64,000 nucleotides of DNA from the NCBI GenBank assembly GCA_002427745.1, contig DIYF01000061.1, positions 62,001 through 126,000 of the forward strand, read 5' to 3'. Positions within the stretch are counted from its first letter, which is position 1, and every line of letters starts with the position of its first letter. This DNA comes from Roseivirga sp. UBA6061 (GTDB lineage Bacteria > Bacteroidota > Bacteroidia > Cytophagales > Cyclobacteriaceae). Below are positions 9,246 to 17,256 of this stretch, piece by piece. The notes beneath the pieces are model-generated. The model was not told the DNA's origin. It searched no databases and saw only the letters and a program-made list of their open reading frames with translations. Both the position numbers and the translations under genes were made by a program.

Positions 9246-10189
9246 TCTGTCTCTTTTAAATATCTATTGATATTGGTTTCTATTCTATTCAAAGGATCGG
9301 CTTCTTCTGGTTTTTCAAAGCGATCTCCCGTCACATTTTCAAAAAGCTCAATATACCGGTCGGAAATTGAATTCACAACCTCGTCAGTCATCTCAGGAAC
9401 CGTCTGTCCTTCTTTCCCCTGAAAGCCATTCTCAATGAGCCACTGTCTTACAAACTCCTTGGACAGTTGTTTTTGTTTTTGCCCCTGGTCTTGTCGTTCC
9501 TGATAGCCATCGGCATAGAAGTACCGTGAAGAATCAGGCGTGTGAACTTCGTCAATCAGGTAGATTGTGCCTTCATGTTTGCCAAATTCATACTTGGTAT
9601 CTACCAGGATGAGCTCTCGTGCCGCAGCAATCTCAGTTCCTCTGTTGAAAAGGGCCCGGGTGTAAGCTTCGAGTTGTGTGTATTCGGCTTCACTTACCAG
9701 GCCTTGAGCAAGGATTTCTTCACGTGAAATATCCTCATCGTGACCCTCATGCGCCTTGGTAGTAGGGGTGATGATAGGTTCAGGTAACTTATCATTTTCC
9801 TTTAATCCGTCAGGCATCGAAACACCACATAGGGTACGTTTACCATCCCTGTATTCCCGCCAGGCATGACCTGCCAGGTAACCACGAATTACCATTTCTA
9901 CCGGGTAAGTCTCACATTTCAGGCCCACGCTTGCATTGGGGTCCGGAGTGCCTTTCAGCCAGTTGGGCACGATGTCGCTCGTCATGTCCAGAAACTTGGA
10001 GGCAATCTGATTCAATACCTGACCTTTGAAAGGAATGGCCCGGGGCAATACAACGTCAAATGCCGAGATACGATCGGAGGCGATCATTAAAAGCTGATCC
10101 TCAAAAAAGTAAACGTCACGTACTTTTCCTCTGTAAAAATCCTGCTGTCCGGGAAACTGAAATCCGGTTTCTTTGATGCCTGCCGTCAT
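9242..10189 (-). CDS. purC: Phosphoribosylaminoimidazole-succinocarboxamide synthase
   Basis: The 315-residue product matches the long form of SAICAR synthase: [10 protein letters not shown] near residue 20, [32 protein letters not shown] and [13 protein letters not shown]. The enzyme ligates aspartate to CAIR with ATP in purine synthesis. It heads a tight run with the STAS, rnz and yhhQ genes. An exact TAnnTTTG match (TATTTTTG) lies at 10202-10195 on this strand, a few bases before the start, so a very short leader is possible. Confidence 0.95.
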   Translation of the reverse strand: MTAGIKETGFQFPGQQDFYRGKVRDVYFFEDQLLMIASDRISAFDVVLPRAIPFKGQVLNQIASKFLDMTSDIVPNWLKGTPDPNASVGLKCETYPVEMVIRGYLAGHAWREYRDGKRTLCGVSMPDGLKENDKLPEPIITPTTKAHEGHDEDISREEILAQGLVSEAEYTQLEAYTRALFNRGTEIAAARELILVDTKYEFGKHEGTIYLIDEVHTPDSSRYFYADGYQERQDQGQKQKQLSKEFVRQWLIENGFQGKEGQTVPEMTDEVVNSISDRYIELFENVTGDRFEKPEEADPLNRIETNINRYLKETE

Positions 10190-10232
10190 GGAGGCAAAAA
10201 TAATTAAAAATAGAATGGGTGAACGTTTCCGA

Positions 10233-11549
10233 TCAGTTTTCTGAACTCGAAATCAGCTTGCCTCTGGAATAGCGTTCCTGTTTGGTGATTTCACCCTTTT
10301 CATCAAAATACTGCCAGGTGCCTTCTTTGAGGTCATAGCGGTGGTTGCCTTTTACTTTGAGCTTTTTGTTCTCATAGTAAGCCTTGTGGTAACCTGATTT
10401 GAGCCCGTTCACATAGCTGGTGGTACTCTTGATCTTACCACTTGGGTAAAAGGCCGTTTCTATACCCGTGTTGCGGTTGTACTGATAGGGACTTTGCTTT
10501 TCAAGAAAGCCTTGCTCTGAGTACTCTTTAACAAAACCATTCACCACACCATTAGAGTAAGGAATAGTTCTCCTGGGCTTGCCATTTTCATGATGCAGAC
10601 TCCAAAGACCGTTCTTCAGTGCATCGACATAGATTTCCCTGGACTTGATAGCTCCTGATTTATAGTAAGTGTCTATGGTTACGTCCTGAGTCACACGGGT
10701 ATAATTCTCAATGATCTTTACTTCTCCCGTCTCGTAATAGGTGACATTCTTACCCACCTTGGCGCCCTTCTCAAAAGTAAACTCTTCCTTTCTGGCCTCA
10801 TCGAGGTAGTAGGTTTTATAAGGGCCGTCATAGAGGCCGTCTATATAGGTGCCTTCAGCGATGAGACTGCCATCGCCATCATAATTTTCGAACCGGCCGT
10901 TTTTATAACCCAGTACGTAGAGGTATTTAAACTCTACCTGACCATTTTTGTAGTAGGTCTCGTAAACACCTTCAATTACTCCCATCTTGTAGGTGAATGC
11001 AGAAGAGAGCTCGCCTGTTTCGTGGTAGGTTTTAGCAGGTCCGTGCTGTTTTCCTTTCAGATAGGTGAATTCAGTTTTGAGGTTGCCATTCGGAAAGTAT
11101 TCTTTGGCAGGTCCGTTAGGGGTATTGATTTCGAAGCTGGTCTCTGTTTTCTTTTCTCCGTTTTCGTAGTAGGCCACTACCAGCCCGTCCAGCATGCCAT
11201 CAACATATTTGCCTTTTTGAATGGGTTTGCCGCTTCTTGAGAATATTTCGAAGGGACCGGTCTTTTTTCCTTCTTCATAAGTGATGCGCTGTAAGAGCTC
11301 ACCATTTTCGTAGTATTCATTAAAAGTGCCTACAGGAGTGCCTTCTTCAAACTTTCCTTTCAGCGACACGCCCCCTTCCTGGAAGTACTTGACATAGTCT
11401 CCGTGGATTTTAGTGCTGTCGTTGTCCAGAATATAATAGACTTCTTTGACTATCTTTTCTTCAGGCTTGTAGCGGGTAGTTACCTTTTGCTGGGCAACAG
11501 CAGTTACAGTAAAGGCAGAGAGGAGTGTGGTGAAGATTAGCTTTTTCAT
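10233..11549 (-). CDS. Secreted MORN-repeat (YwqK-family) protein
   Basis: The ATG at 11549 gives 438 residues with a signal peptide ([20 protein letters not shown]). The rest is a long series of about 23-residue repeats of the pattern [20 protein letters not shown], i.e. MORN-like or YwqK repeats, about fifteen in total. Proteins of this family are often labelled as antitoxin-like, but no toxin gene is next to it. Function is unknown; MORN repeats usually bind membranes or act as scaffolds. A 10-bp perfect hairpin sits six bases upstream of the start codon. The frame continues 12 codons further upstream, but through that hairpin and without export character. Confidence 0.8.
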   Translation of the reverse strand: MKKLIFTTLLSAFTVTAVAQQKVTTRYKPEEKIVKEVYYILDNDSTKIHGDYVKYFQEGGVSLKGKFEEGTPVGTFNEYYENGELLQRITYEEGKKTGPFEIFSRSGKPIQKGKYVDGMLDGLVVAYYENGEKKTETSFEINTPNGPAKEYFPNGNLKTEFTYLKGKQHGPAKTYHETGELSSAFTYKMGVIEGVYETYYKNGQVEFKYLYVLGYKNGRFENYDGDGSLIAEGTYIDGLYDGPYKTYYLDEARKEEFTFEKGAKVGKNVTYYETGEVKIIENYTRVTQDVTIDTYYKSGAIKSREIYVDALKNGLWSLHHENGKPRRTIPYSNGVVNGFVKEYSEQGFLEKQSPYQYNRNTGIETAFYPSGKIKSTTSYVNGLKSGYHKAYYENKKLKVKGNHRYDLKEGTWQYFDEKGEITKQERYSRGKLISSSEN

Positions 11550-11554
11550 GAATA

Positions 11555-11582
11555 AGGCCTTTCGCAAAAATACGAAAGGCCT
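11555..11582 (-). promoter_or_regulatory. Hairpin immediately upstream of the MORN-repeat gene start
   Basis: AGGCCTTTCG (11555-11564) and CGAAAGGCCT (11573-11582) form a perfect 10-bp stem with an 8-nt loop. The stem ends six bases before the ATG of the minus-strand gene. No T-run follows on either strand, so it is not a standard terminator. Its position suggests control of translation initiation. Confidence 0.5.
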
Positions 11583-11654
11583 CACAAATTATTGTATATG
11601 ACCGCCTAAATGTTGTTTCAGGCAGTGTTAAGGCTTGTTTATGCCTGTAGCTAT

Positions 11655-12833
11655 TTACAATCTTTCGATAACGATAGCAGAAGCGCCACCACCACCATTG
11701 CAGATACCGGCTACACCGATATTGCCTTCTTTCTGCGCTAACACAGAGGTCAGAGTAGTCGTGATTCGGGTACCTGAAGCGCCCAGCGGATGACCTATAG
11801 CTACAGAGCCACCGTTCACATTAACAATGGAAGGATCAAGCTCAAGCTTCATGTTATTGGCAATCGCCACAGCAGAAAAAGCTTCATTGATCTCGTAGTA
11901 GTCAACATCGTTTTTCTCTACACCTGCCATAGCCATCGCTTTTGGAATGGCCAGTGCCGGAGCGGTAGTGAACCAAAGCGGATCCTGGGCAGCATCAGCA
12001 AAACCACGAATCTTAGCAATAGGTGTCAGGCCAAGCTCTTCTACTTTTTGTTTGCTCATCAGCACCATGGCTGCAGCACCATCATTGATCGTAGATGCAT
12101 TGGCAGCTGTTACCGTACCGTCTTTGTTAAATGCAGGTCTCAGCTTAGGTATTTTGTCAAAGAATACATTTTTGAACTCTTCATCCTCATTCATCACTAC
12201 AGAATCTCCTTTTCTCTGAGGAATCTCCACCGGGATAATCTCATCTTTGAACAGACCGGCTTCGCTTGAAGCAGCAGTTCTTTTATATGAATTGATAGCA
12301 AACTCATCCTGCATTTCGCGGGTAATGCCCATTTCTTTGGCCGTATTGTCGGCACAGCTCCCCATCATAAACTCATTGTACACTTCCCACAGACCATCTT
12401 TCTGCAGACCATCAATGATTTCACCTCCTCCAAATTTGTAGCCGTAACGCGCTTTTGGCAGGTAGTAAGGGATGTTGGTCATACTCTCCATACCTCCGGC
12501 TACCACAACATCCTGAGCACCCAGCATGATAGATTGCGCACCGAACATGATAGATTTCATGCCAGAGGCGCACACCTTATTGATCACTGAACAGGGAACA
12601 TTATGTCCTATACCGGCTCCCAGGGCTGCCTGACGTGCCGGGGCTTGTCCCAGACCTGCGGAAACCACATTACCCATCAATACTTCCTGTACCTGGCTGG
12701 CTTCAACGCCTGCTTTTTCAAGCGCACCTGCAATGGCTTTTGAACCGAGCTGAGTGGCTGTGAAACCCGCTAATTTTCCTCCAAAGCTCCCGATCGGGGT
12801 ACGGGCAGCTGATACTATATATACTTCGTTCAT
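11655..12833 (-). CDS. Acetyl-CoA acetyltransferase (thiolase)
   Basis: The 392-residue protein is a standard thiolase. The acyl-accepting cysteine is Cys88 in INKVCASGMKS. The C-terminal catalytic blocks GGSVAIGHPLGASGTR and GICNGGGGASA supply the active-site histidine and second cysteine. It interconverts two acetyl-CoA with acetoacetyl-CoA, or performs 3-ketoacyl-CoA thiolysis. The start is the ATG at 12831-12833. A TAACTTTG -7 element and a palindromic operator lie just upstream, and the same palindrome precedes the E1 dehydrogenase gene, suggesting joint control of acyl-CoA metabolism. AtoB-like and FadA-like roles cannot be separated by sequence alone. Confidence 0.93.
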   Translation of the reverse strand: MNEVYIVSAARTPIGSFGGKLAGFTATQLGSKAIAGALEKAGVEASQVQEVLMGNVVSAGLGQAPARQAALGAGIGHNVPCSVINKVCASGMKSIMFGAQSIMLGAQDVVVAGGMESMTNIPYYLPKARYGYKFGGGEIIDGLQKDGLWEVYNEFMMGSCADNTAKEMGITREMQDEFAINSYKRTAASSEAGLFKDEIIPVEIPQRKGDSVVMNEDEEFKNVFFDKIPKLRPAFNKDGTVTAANASTINDGAAAMVLMSKQKVEELGLTPIAKIRGFADAAQDPLWFTTAPALAIPKAMAMAGVEKNDVDYYEINEAFSAVAIANNMKLELDPSIVNVNGGSVAIGHPLGASGTRITTTLTSVLAQKEGNIGVAGICNGGGGASAIVIERL

Positions 12834-12851
12834 ATCAAATTTATGGTTTAC

Positions 12852-12873
12852 CTAACGACTGTTAGCAAAGTTA
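12852..12873 (-). promoter_or_regulatory. Thiolase promoter -7 box with overlapping palindromic operator
   Basis: On the minus strand TAACTTTG (12873-12866) is an exact match to the Bacteroidota -7 consensus TAnnTTTG. Directly downstream, at the expected transcription start, lies CTAACAGTCGTTAG (12865-12852), a CTAAC/GTTAG palindrome. The geometry fits a repressor site that blocks initiation. No clear -33 TTG is seen. Confidence 0.6.
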
Positions 12874-12944
12874 AGCAAACGTTTGAGATTTCCATGCTGT
12901 GGCCGGGAGATGTTTGGTAGCCGGTAGTATGGCAGACATAGAGA

Positions 12945-13103
12945 ATGAGGTAGGAGGCAAGGGGCAGGTCAGAAGTGGAAAGACGGAAGTCCGGAGCCGG
13001 AGTTCGGAAGTGGGAAGCCGGAAGTAATATACATTCTTTTCCTGCTTCCTACCTCTTACCTCTTACCTCCTGCTTCTTACCTCTTACGTCCTACCTCTTA
13101 TCC
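12945..13103. repeat. Degenerate heptamer repeat arrays, facing purine and pyrimidine arms
   Basis: On the plus strand 12945-13026 is almost pure purine with a 7-bp period (AGTCGGA-like units: AGTCCGG, AGCCGGA, GTTCGGA, AGTGGGA, AGCCGGA). From 13041 to 13103 the sequence is pyrimidine-rich; read on the minus strand it is a second heptamer array (GGTAAGA, AGCAGGA, GGTAGGA units). This array runs into the last codons and stop of the lytic transglycosylase gene. The two arms can partly pair. Such heptamers look like simple-sequence intergenic expansions. Confidence 0.7.
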
Positions 13104-14065
13104 CTCGTTTCCTTAATCTCCAGGGCCAGTTGTGTTACGGCCATAGCATAGAGTTTGCTGTGATTGTAGCGGGTAATGACATAAAAGTTTTCCAACCCGA
13201 ACCAGTGCTCGGTCCCGTTTTCATTTTCGAGTATGATCATAGTAGCCTTCAGGTCAGCAGGTAGCTCTGATTCAGGCTTAAAGCCAATGGCGGTATAGTC
13301 CGATACCTTGTTCTTGGGTCTGAGTGACTGCTTGCGGAGTCCGGTAATCTTTCGGGTCATAGTGGCCTGTGATGTGATAGGCTGGCCTGTTTTCCACCGG
13401 TGTACTTTCAGGTAATTGGCCACACTGGCAATAGCATCTTCCGGAGAGCCCATCAGGTCGCTGTTGCCTCCTTTGTCAAAGCTGCGGGCATAGGCTTTAT
13501 AGCTACTGGGCATAAATTGCGAATAGCCCATGGCTCCGGCATAGGACCCCTTAATGCCGGCTACTTCCAGCTTTTCCGCTTCGGCTAATTCCAGGAAGTG
13601 CCCCAGCTCTTTTCTGAAAAAACGCCCCCGTTTCGGATAACCAAAGGCCAGGGTGTAAAGTGCATCCAGTACCCTGTAAGTTCCCATAATTTTGCCAAAA
13701 TAGGTCTCAACTCCAATGATGCCCAGAATCACCTCTTCCGGAACACCTGTATCTGAACTGACCTGACTCAGGGCCTCGGCATGTTCATCCCAGAAGGAGA
13801 TTCCGGCCGCTACACGTTCATCTGTCATAAAGATTTTGCGGTACCTGCCCCAGGTCATTGTGCCCTCAGCAGGCCTGCTGATTTTGTCTATGATTTCCTG
13901 CTGAAATTCTGCCTGATCTAAAATGCCCGTGACTTCGTCCAGGGGCAGTTGGTGCTTCTCTGCAAATTCTTTGGCAAATGCAGTCACCTGGGCTTTGTCT
14001 ACCTGGCTAAAGGCGGTAGTCGTGATCAGTAATAGTACGAAAGCAGGAATGAGTTTTTTCAGCAT
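13091..14065 (-). CDS. mltB: MltB-family lytic murein transglycosylase
   Basis: The ATG at 14065 gives 324 residues with a signal peptide (MLKKLIPAFVLLLITTTAFS). The catalytic glutamate lies in ILGIIGVETYFGKIMGTYRVLDAL, followed by the GYSQFMPSSYKAYA block of the SLT_2/MltB family. The enzyme cleaves the MurNAc-GlcNAc bond with 1,6-anhydro product formation in the periplasm. It lacks a lipobox, so it is soluble rather than lipid-anchored. The last residues (RDKR) and the stop are encoded by the edge of a heptamer repeat array. An in-frame upstream extension of 22 codons lacks export character and was rejected. Confidence 0.9.
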   Translation of the reverse strand: MLKKLIPAFVLLLITTTAFSQVDKAQVTAFAKEFAEKHQLPLDEVTGILDQAEFQQEIIDKISRPAEGTMTWGRYRKIFMTDERVAAGISFWDEHAEALSQVSSDTGVPEEVILGIIGVETYFGKIMGTYRVLDALYTLAFGYPKRGRFFRKELGHFLELAEAEKLEVAGIKGSYAGAMGYSQFMPSSYKAYARSFDKGGNSDLMGSPEDAIASVANYLKVHRWKTGQPITSQATMTRKITGLRKQSLRPKNKVSDYTAIGFKPESELPADLKATMIILENENGTEHWFGLENFYVITRYNHSKLYAMAVTQLALEIKETRDKR

Positions 14066-14179
14066 ATAATTTTCGATTAGGCAACAGTACTCAAAGATAG
14101 AGTACGGATTCCTCAACCAAAACGGTTCCAAAGTATATTTAGCATAGATATCCGAAGGCCATTTGATTATATTTCCGCC

Positions 14180-15358
14180 ATGTTCACTGAAAAGGATATC
14201 ACCAGGTTCAGGTCAGAAACGGCCGGAGTAAAAAATGTAGTTCACCTCAATAATGCGGGAAGCTCATTGCCGCCTGATATAGTCAGGCAATCTGTCCTGG
14301 ATTACCTGCAGGAGGAAATGACTTATGGTGGGTACGAAGTGCATGCCAAATACTTCGATGAAATTGAAGGCGTATACGATAGTATAGCCCGGTTGATCAA
14401 TGCGGAAGCCAGCGAGATTGCCGTTTTGGAAAATGCCACAGTGGCCTGGTCTGCTGCCTTTCAGGCCATTAGTTTTCAGACGGGGGATGAAATCATCTGC
14501 TGTCAGGCAGATTATTCGAGTAATTATCTGGCTTACCTGCACCTGCAGAAGAGGCTCGATGTCAAGGTGAGAATAGCACCTAACGATCAGTTTGATCAGG
14601 TAGATGTGGCAGCTTTGGAAGGACTGATAAACGAGACTACGAAGCTGATCTCCATCGTACATGTACCAACCAACAGCGGTCTGGTGAGCCCTGTTGAGGC
14701 AGTAGGGAAAGTAGCCCGAAAACATCAGATGCTGTATTTGCTGGACGCCTGTCAGTCGGCAGGGCAGGTGCCACTGGATGTGGAGCAGATTGGCTGTGAT
14801 TTGCTTTCTGCCACGGGTAGGAAATACCTGCGGGGCCCCAGGGGTACGGGCTTCTTGTATGTGAGTAACCGGATCAAAGATCAACTGAGGCCTGCTGCCA
14901 TAGATTTGCACTCTGCAGAATGGACGGCCACAAACGAGTATCGTTTCAGAGACGATGCCAGAAAGTTTGAAAACTGGGAAAGCAATTTCGCGGGCATTCT
15001 CGGACTTAAAAAAGCCGTGGATTATACCCTGGAAACGGGTATTGAAGATATCTGGAACAGGATTCAGCATTTAGGAGCTTTGCTGAGACAAAAGCTCAGT
15101 ACTCTCGAAAAAGTTACGGTACATGATGTGGGTGAGGTAAAAGGAGGGATAGTTACTTTTTCTGTAACAGGCTATCACCCGGATCAGGTAAAGAATCACC
15201 TGAAGGAATATGGTATTAACATTTCATGGCTGGGAACACCCAATGCCAGGCTTGATATGGAGGCCAGGGGCCTGACCGAATTAGTAAGAGCTTCGGTACA
15301 CTATTATAATACAGAAGAAGAGCTGGATCAACTGGTTGCCAGGCTGGGGCTGTTATAA
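14180..15358 (+). CDS. Class V aminotransferase-fold PLP-dependent enzyme
   Basis: The 392-residue protein has the fold and motifs of the cysteine desulfurase/isopenicillin-N-epimerase group: HLNNAGSSLPP near the N-terminus, VHVPTNSGLV, the PLP-binding LLDACQSAGQVPLDV segment and the Schiff-base lysine in LSATGRKYLRGPRGTGFLY. No desulfurase active-site cysteine loop is obvious, and no Fe-S or ergothioneine genes adjoin it. It could be a desulfurase-like, EgtE-like or epimerase-like enzyme. It is monocistronic with a strong terminator directly after the stop. Confidence 0.82.
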   Translation: MFTEKDITRFRSETAGVKNVVHLNNAGSSLPPDIVRQSVLDYLQEEMTYGGYEVHAKYFDEIEGVYDSIARLINAEASEIAVLENATVAWSAAFQAISFQTGDEIICCQADYSSNYLAYLHLQKRLDVKVRIAPNDQFDQVDVAALEGLINETTKLISIVHVPTNSGLVSPVEAVGKVARKHQMLYLLDACQSAGQVPLDVEQIGCDLLSATGRKYLRGPRGTGFLYVSNRIKDQLRPAAIDLHSAEWTATNEYRFRDDARKFENWESNFAGILGLKKAVDYTLETGIEDIWNRIQHLGALLRQKLSTLEKVTVHDVGEVKGGIVTFSVTGYHPDQVKNHLKEYGINISWLGTPNARLDMEARGLTELVRASVHYYNTEEELDQLVARLGLL

Positions 15359-15363
15359 AAAAC

Positions 15364-15390
15364 AAAAGCTCCCTCGTCTAGGGAGCTTTT
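15364..15390. terminator. Bidirectional-type terminator after the PLP enzyme gene
   Basis: AAAAGCTCCCT and AGGGAGCTTTT form an 11-bp perfect stem around CGTCT, with A and T runs on either side. It ends the class V aminotransferase-fold gene six bases after its stop. Confidence 0.85.
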
Positions 15391-15699
15391 CAGATTGACT
15401 TACCTCAACTACCAATCCTACAGAATTAAACTGACTTGATTTAGTTGTCTTCTCTTCTTATGAAAAGAATTTGACTCTTAATGGGAGATTCGAAAAAAGG
15501 TAACCCGGCTTTTTTAATTTTTTTTCGAAAAAGTTTAAACCCGCTGTTTTGGGATTTTTTTCAGTGGTTGGATTTAGCTCGCAAATGCCTTAATTTCCTG
15601 TTTATTCCACGTTTTCTATATTTTTTTGACTAATGCGGAAAATTTTCATGTTGGTACAGGGTTACCTTTTCTCACTTTTCACATAAAGGATAGCATTGC
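15391..15699. promoter_or_regulatory. AT-rich upstream region of the ECF sigma gene with long-range inverted repeats
   Basis: This 309-bp gap has no gene. Two perfect inverted repeats stand out. TTCGAAAAAA (15489-15498) pairs with TTTTTTCGAA (15530-15539). AAAAGGTAACCC (15495-15506) is the exact reverse complement of GGGTTACCTTTT (15659-15670), 152 bp away and just 30 bp before the sigma gene. The second copy overlaps TACAGGG, which also occurs in the leader of the neighbouring CHAT gene. I take this as the control region of the sigma operon; the binding factor is unknown. Confidence 0.45.
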
Positions 15700-16233
15700 A
15701 TGATTGATCAGAATCTGCTTGAGCCGATGACTCAGGGTGATTTAACAGGATTCGAACAGGCCTATTTGTCTTACAGAGATGAATTTATAATGTGGGCCAA
15801 TAAGAATTATTACTGTGATTTCGAAGAAGCGCGGGATGTTTACCAGGCTACTGTCATTCAGTTTTATGAAAATGTACAGTCCGGTAAGCTGACCAGACTG
15901 ACCAGCGATCTGAAGACCTATTTGTTTGCGATTGGTAAAAACAAGATTCGGGAGCTCAGGGATTCAGGACGAAGGTTCAGGGAAATGCAGGATCGCTATG
16001 AGGGGCCCGAAGAAGATGAGGATAAGGTTGAAAAAGAATTGCTTTTTGAGCAACTGGAATCATCTCTGACAAAGCTGGGAGATCCGTGTAAGCGACTGTT
16101 GGAACTCTACTATTACTATAAAAAGAATCTGACTGAAATAGCAGAAACACTGGAGTATAAAAATGCTGATACAGTTAAGAATCTGAAATACAAATGTCTG
16201 GTAAGACTGAGAAAATTATACCGCCAAAACTAA
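15700..16233 (+). CDS. ECF-type sigma-70 family RNA polymerase sigma factor
   Basis: The 177-residue protein has a sigma2 region (about 15-95, with EEARDVYQATVIQFYENV) and a sigma4 region (about 120-175, LLELYYYYKKNLTEIAETL then the HTH). A charged linker (EGPEEDEDKVEKE) joins them. It would direct RNA polymerase to a dedicated promoter set. It starts an apparent operon: six bases later comes a membrane anti-sigma-like TPR protein, then a small membrane protein. Two CHAT proteases are convergent. Unlike the two later sigma genes, it is not coupled to FecR and SusC. The ATG at 15700 is the only sensible start. Confidence 0.9.
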   Translation: MIDQNLLEPMTQGDLTGFEQAYLSYRDEFIMWANKNYYCDFEEARDVYQATVIQFYENVQSGKLTRLTSDLKTYLFAIGKNKIRELRDSGRRFREMQDRYEGPEEDEDKVEKELLFEQLESSLTKLGDPCKRLLELYYYYKKNLTEIAETLEYKNADTVKNLKYKCLVRLRKLYRQN

Positions 16234-16239
16234 GGACCG

Positions 16240-16998
16240 ATGGCTGAAGAAAACGACATAGCGTTGATTGAAAGCTACTTGCAAGGCGAGTTAGACGCGG
16301 ATAAAAGAACAGAAGTAGAGAAGAGGCTGGCAGAGGACAGAGACTTTAGCCTGCTGCTCGAAGATACCAGACTCATGGTGGAAGGCCTGGGTAAACTGAA
16401 ACACAAGCATCTCCTGGAGAGAATGGATAGGCTTGAGGCAGGTCTGGCCAATCCGCTGGAAGCCCGGAAAGAGGTTAAGGTAGTTTACTGGACAGTGCAG
16501 AGAGTAGCCGCGGCTTTTATTGGCTTAGCTGTTGTAGCTACGGTGTCCTGGTTTGCCTTGTCAGGTGGAGGAGAGTCAGATAAAAGAGGGCTGTATCAGG
16601 AGTACTTTACTGCTTATGAGAATGTGATAGTACCCAGGGTCAGAACAGAAGAAGAGCCCACGCTATTGGTGAGAACCTTCAGTGCCTATGATGAGGGCAA
16701 TTATGTAAAGGCCACCGAGCTGTTTGATGAATTGCTTGCTACAGATGAGCGTGTTTTTGTACGGTTTTATGGCGCCATTGCCTATATGGAGGCAGGTGAG
16801 ACCGGTACTACCATTGATTTGCTGCAAGGTGTAATCAATGAGCACGGTGATTTTGAAACCCAGGCTACCTGGTACCTGGCGCTCAATTATATAAAAAGAG
16901 AAGAATACGATAATGCAAAGTCGCTTTTGGAAGAATTGGCCGGATCATCCACCAGCTATCAGACAAAGGCGCAGGAACTGCTTAAGAAAATGAGATAA
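16240..16998 (+). CDS. Membrane anti-sigma-like protein with periplasmic TPR domain
   Basis: The 252-residue protein has three parts. Residues 1-80 are a charged helical region (LIESYLQGELDADKRTEVEK) resembling the cytoplasmic domain of Bacteroidota anti-sigma factors. A single transmembrane segment spans about 88-107. Residues 110-252 form TPR-like helical hairpins (SAYDEGNYVKATELFDELL, YIKREEYDNAKSLLEELA). Its gene begins six bases after the sigma gene. I infer that it holds the sigma factor at the inner membrane and receives a periplasmic signal through the TPR domain. No zinc-binding anti-sigma motif is present. The anti-sigma role is inference from position and architecture. Confidence 0.7.
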   Translation: MAEENDIALIESYLQGELDADKRTEVEKRLAEDRDFSLLLEDTRLMVEGLGKLKHKHLLERMDRLEAGLANPLEARKEVKVVYWTVQRVAAAFIGLAVVATVSWFALSGGGESDKRGLYQEYFTAYENVIVPRVRTEEEPTLLVRTFSAYDEGNYVKATELFDELLATDERVFVRFYGAIAYMEAGETGTTIDLLQGVINEHGDFETQATWYLALNYIKREEYDNAKSLLEELAGSSTSYQTKAQELLKKMR

Positions 16999-17028
16999 CC
17001 AATTTTTTAACCAAAAACCACTACGACT

Positions 17029-17226
17029 ATGTCAGAAGATACCACAACTGGAGGAGGAGAAAATGATGATGATCAGTCAACTCCCGACAAAGTAAAAGAT
17101 CCCAAACCAGACAGACCAGTATATCTGAAGTCCGCTGCTTATGGCGTGACAGCGGCCAGTGGAGTCTTTATTATCAAAGAACTCTACGAGCTTTTTTTCT
17201 GCGTCTGTGGAGGAGGAATTTTTTAA
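17029..17226 (+). CDS. 65-residue membrane miniprotein, third gene of the sigma operon
   Basis: I do not recognise a family. The N-terminal half is acidic and rich in Thr, Gly and Asp (TTTGGGENDDDQSTPDK). Residues 36-63 are hydrophobic (AAYGVTAASGVFIIKELYEL), and the protein ends in FFCVCGGGIF with two cysteines and three glycines. It follows the anti-sigma-like gene by 30 bp with a purine-rich stretch before the ATG. The composition and operon position argue for a real gene. It could be an effector, a signal peptide-like regulator, or a substrate of the adjacent CHAT proteases; none of this is shown by the sequence. Confidence 0.65.
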   Translation: MSEDTTTGGGENDDDQSTPDKVKDPKPDRPVYLKSAAYGVTAASGVFIIKELYELFFCVCGGGIF

Positions 17227-17236
17227 GACTGAAGAG

Positions 17237-17256
17237 AGGCTCTTTTTACTGAGCCT
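17237..17256. terminator. Shared hairpin between convergent sigma operon and CHAT genes
   Basis: AGGCTC (17237-17242) and GAGCCT (17251-17256) flank a T-rich loop between the stop of the miniprotein gene and the end of the first CHAT gene, whose stop codon lies in the loop. The stem is short, so termination is plausible but not certain. Confidence 0.4.

Noticed and set aside
12876..12885. Palindrome CAAACGTTTG upstream of the thiolase promoter
   Set aside because: Short, found only once and AT-balanced; could be chance.
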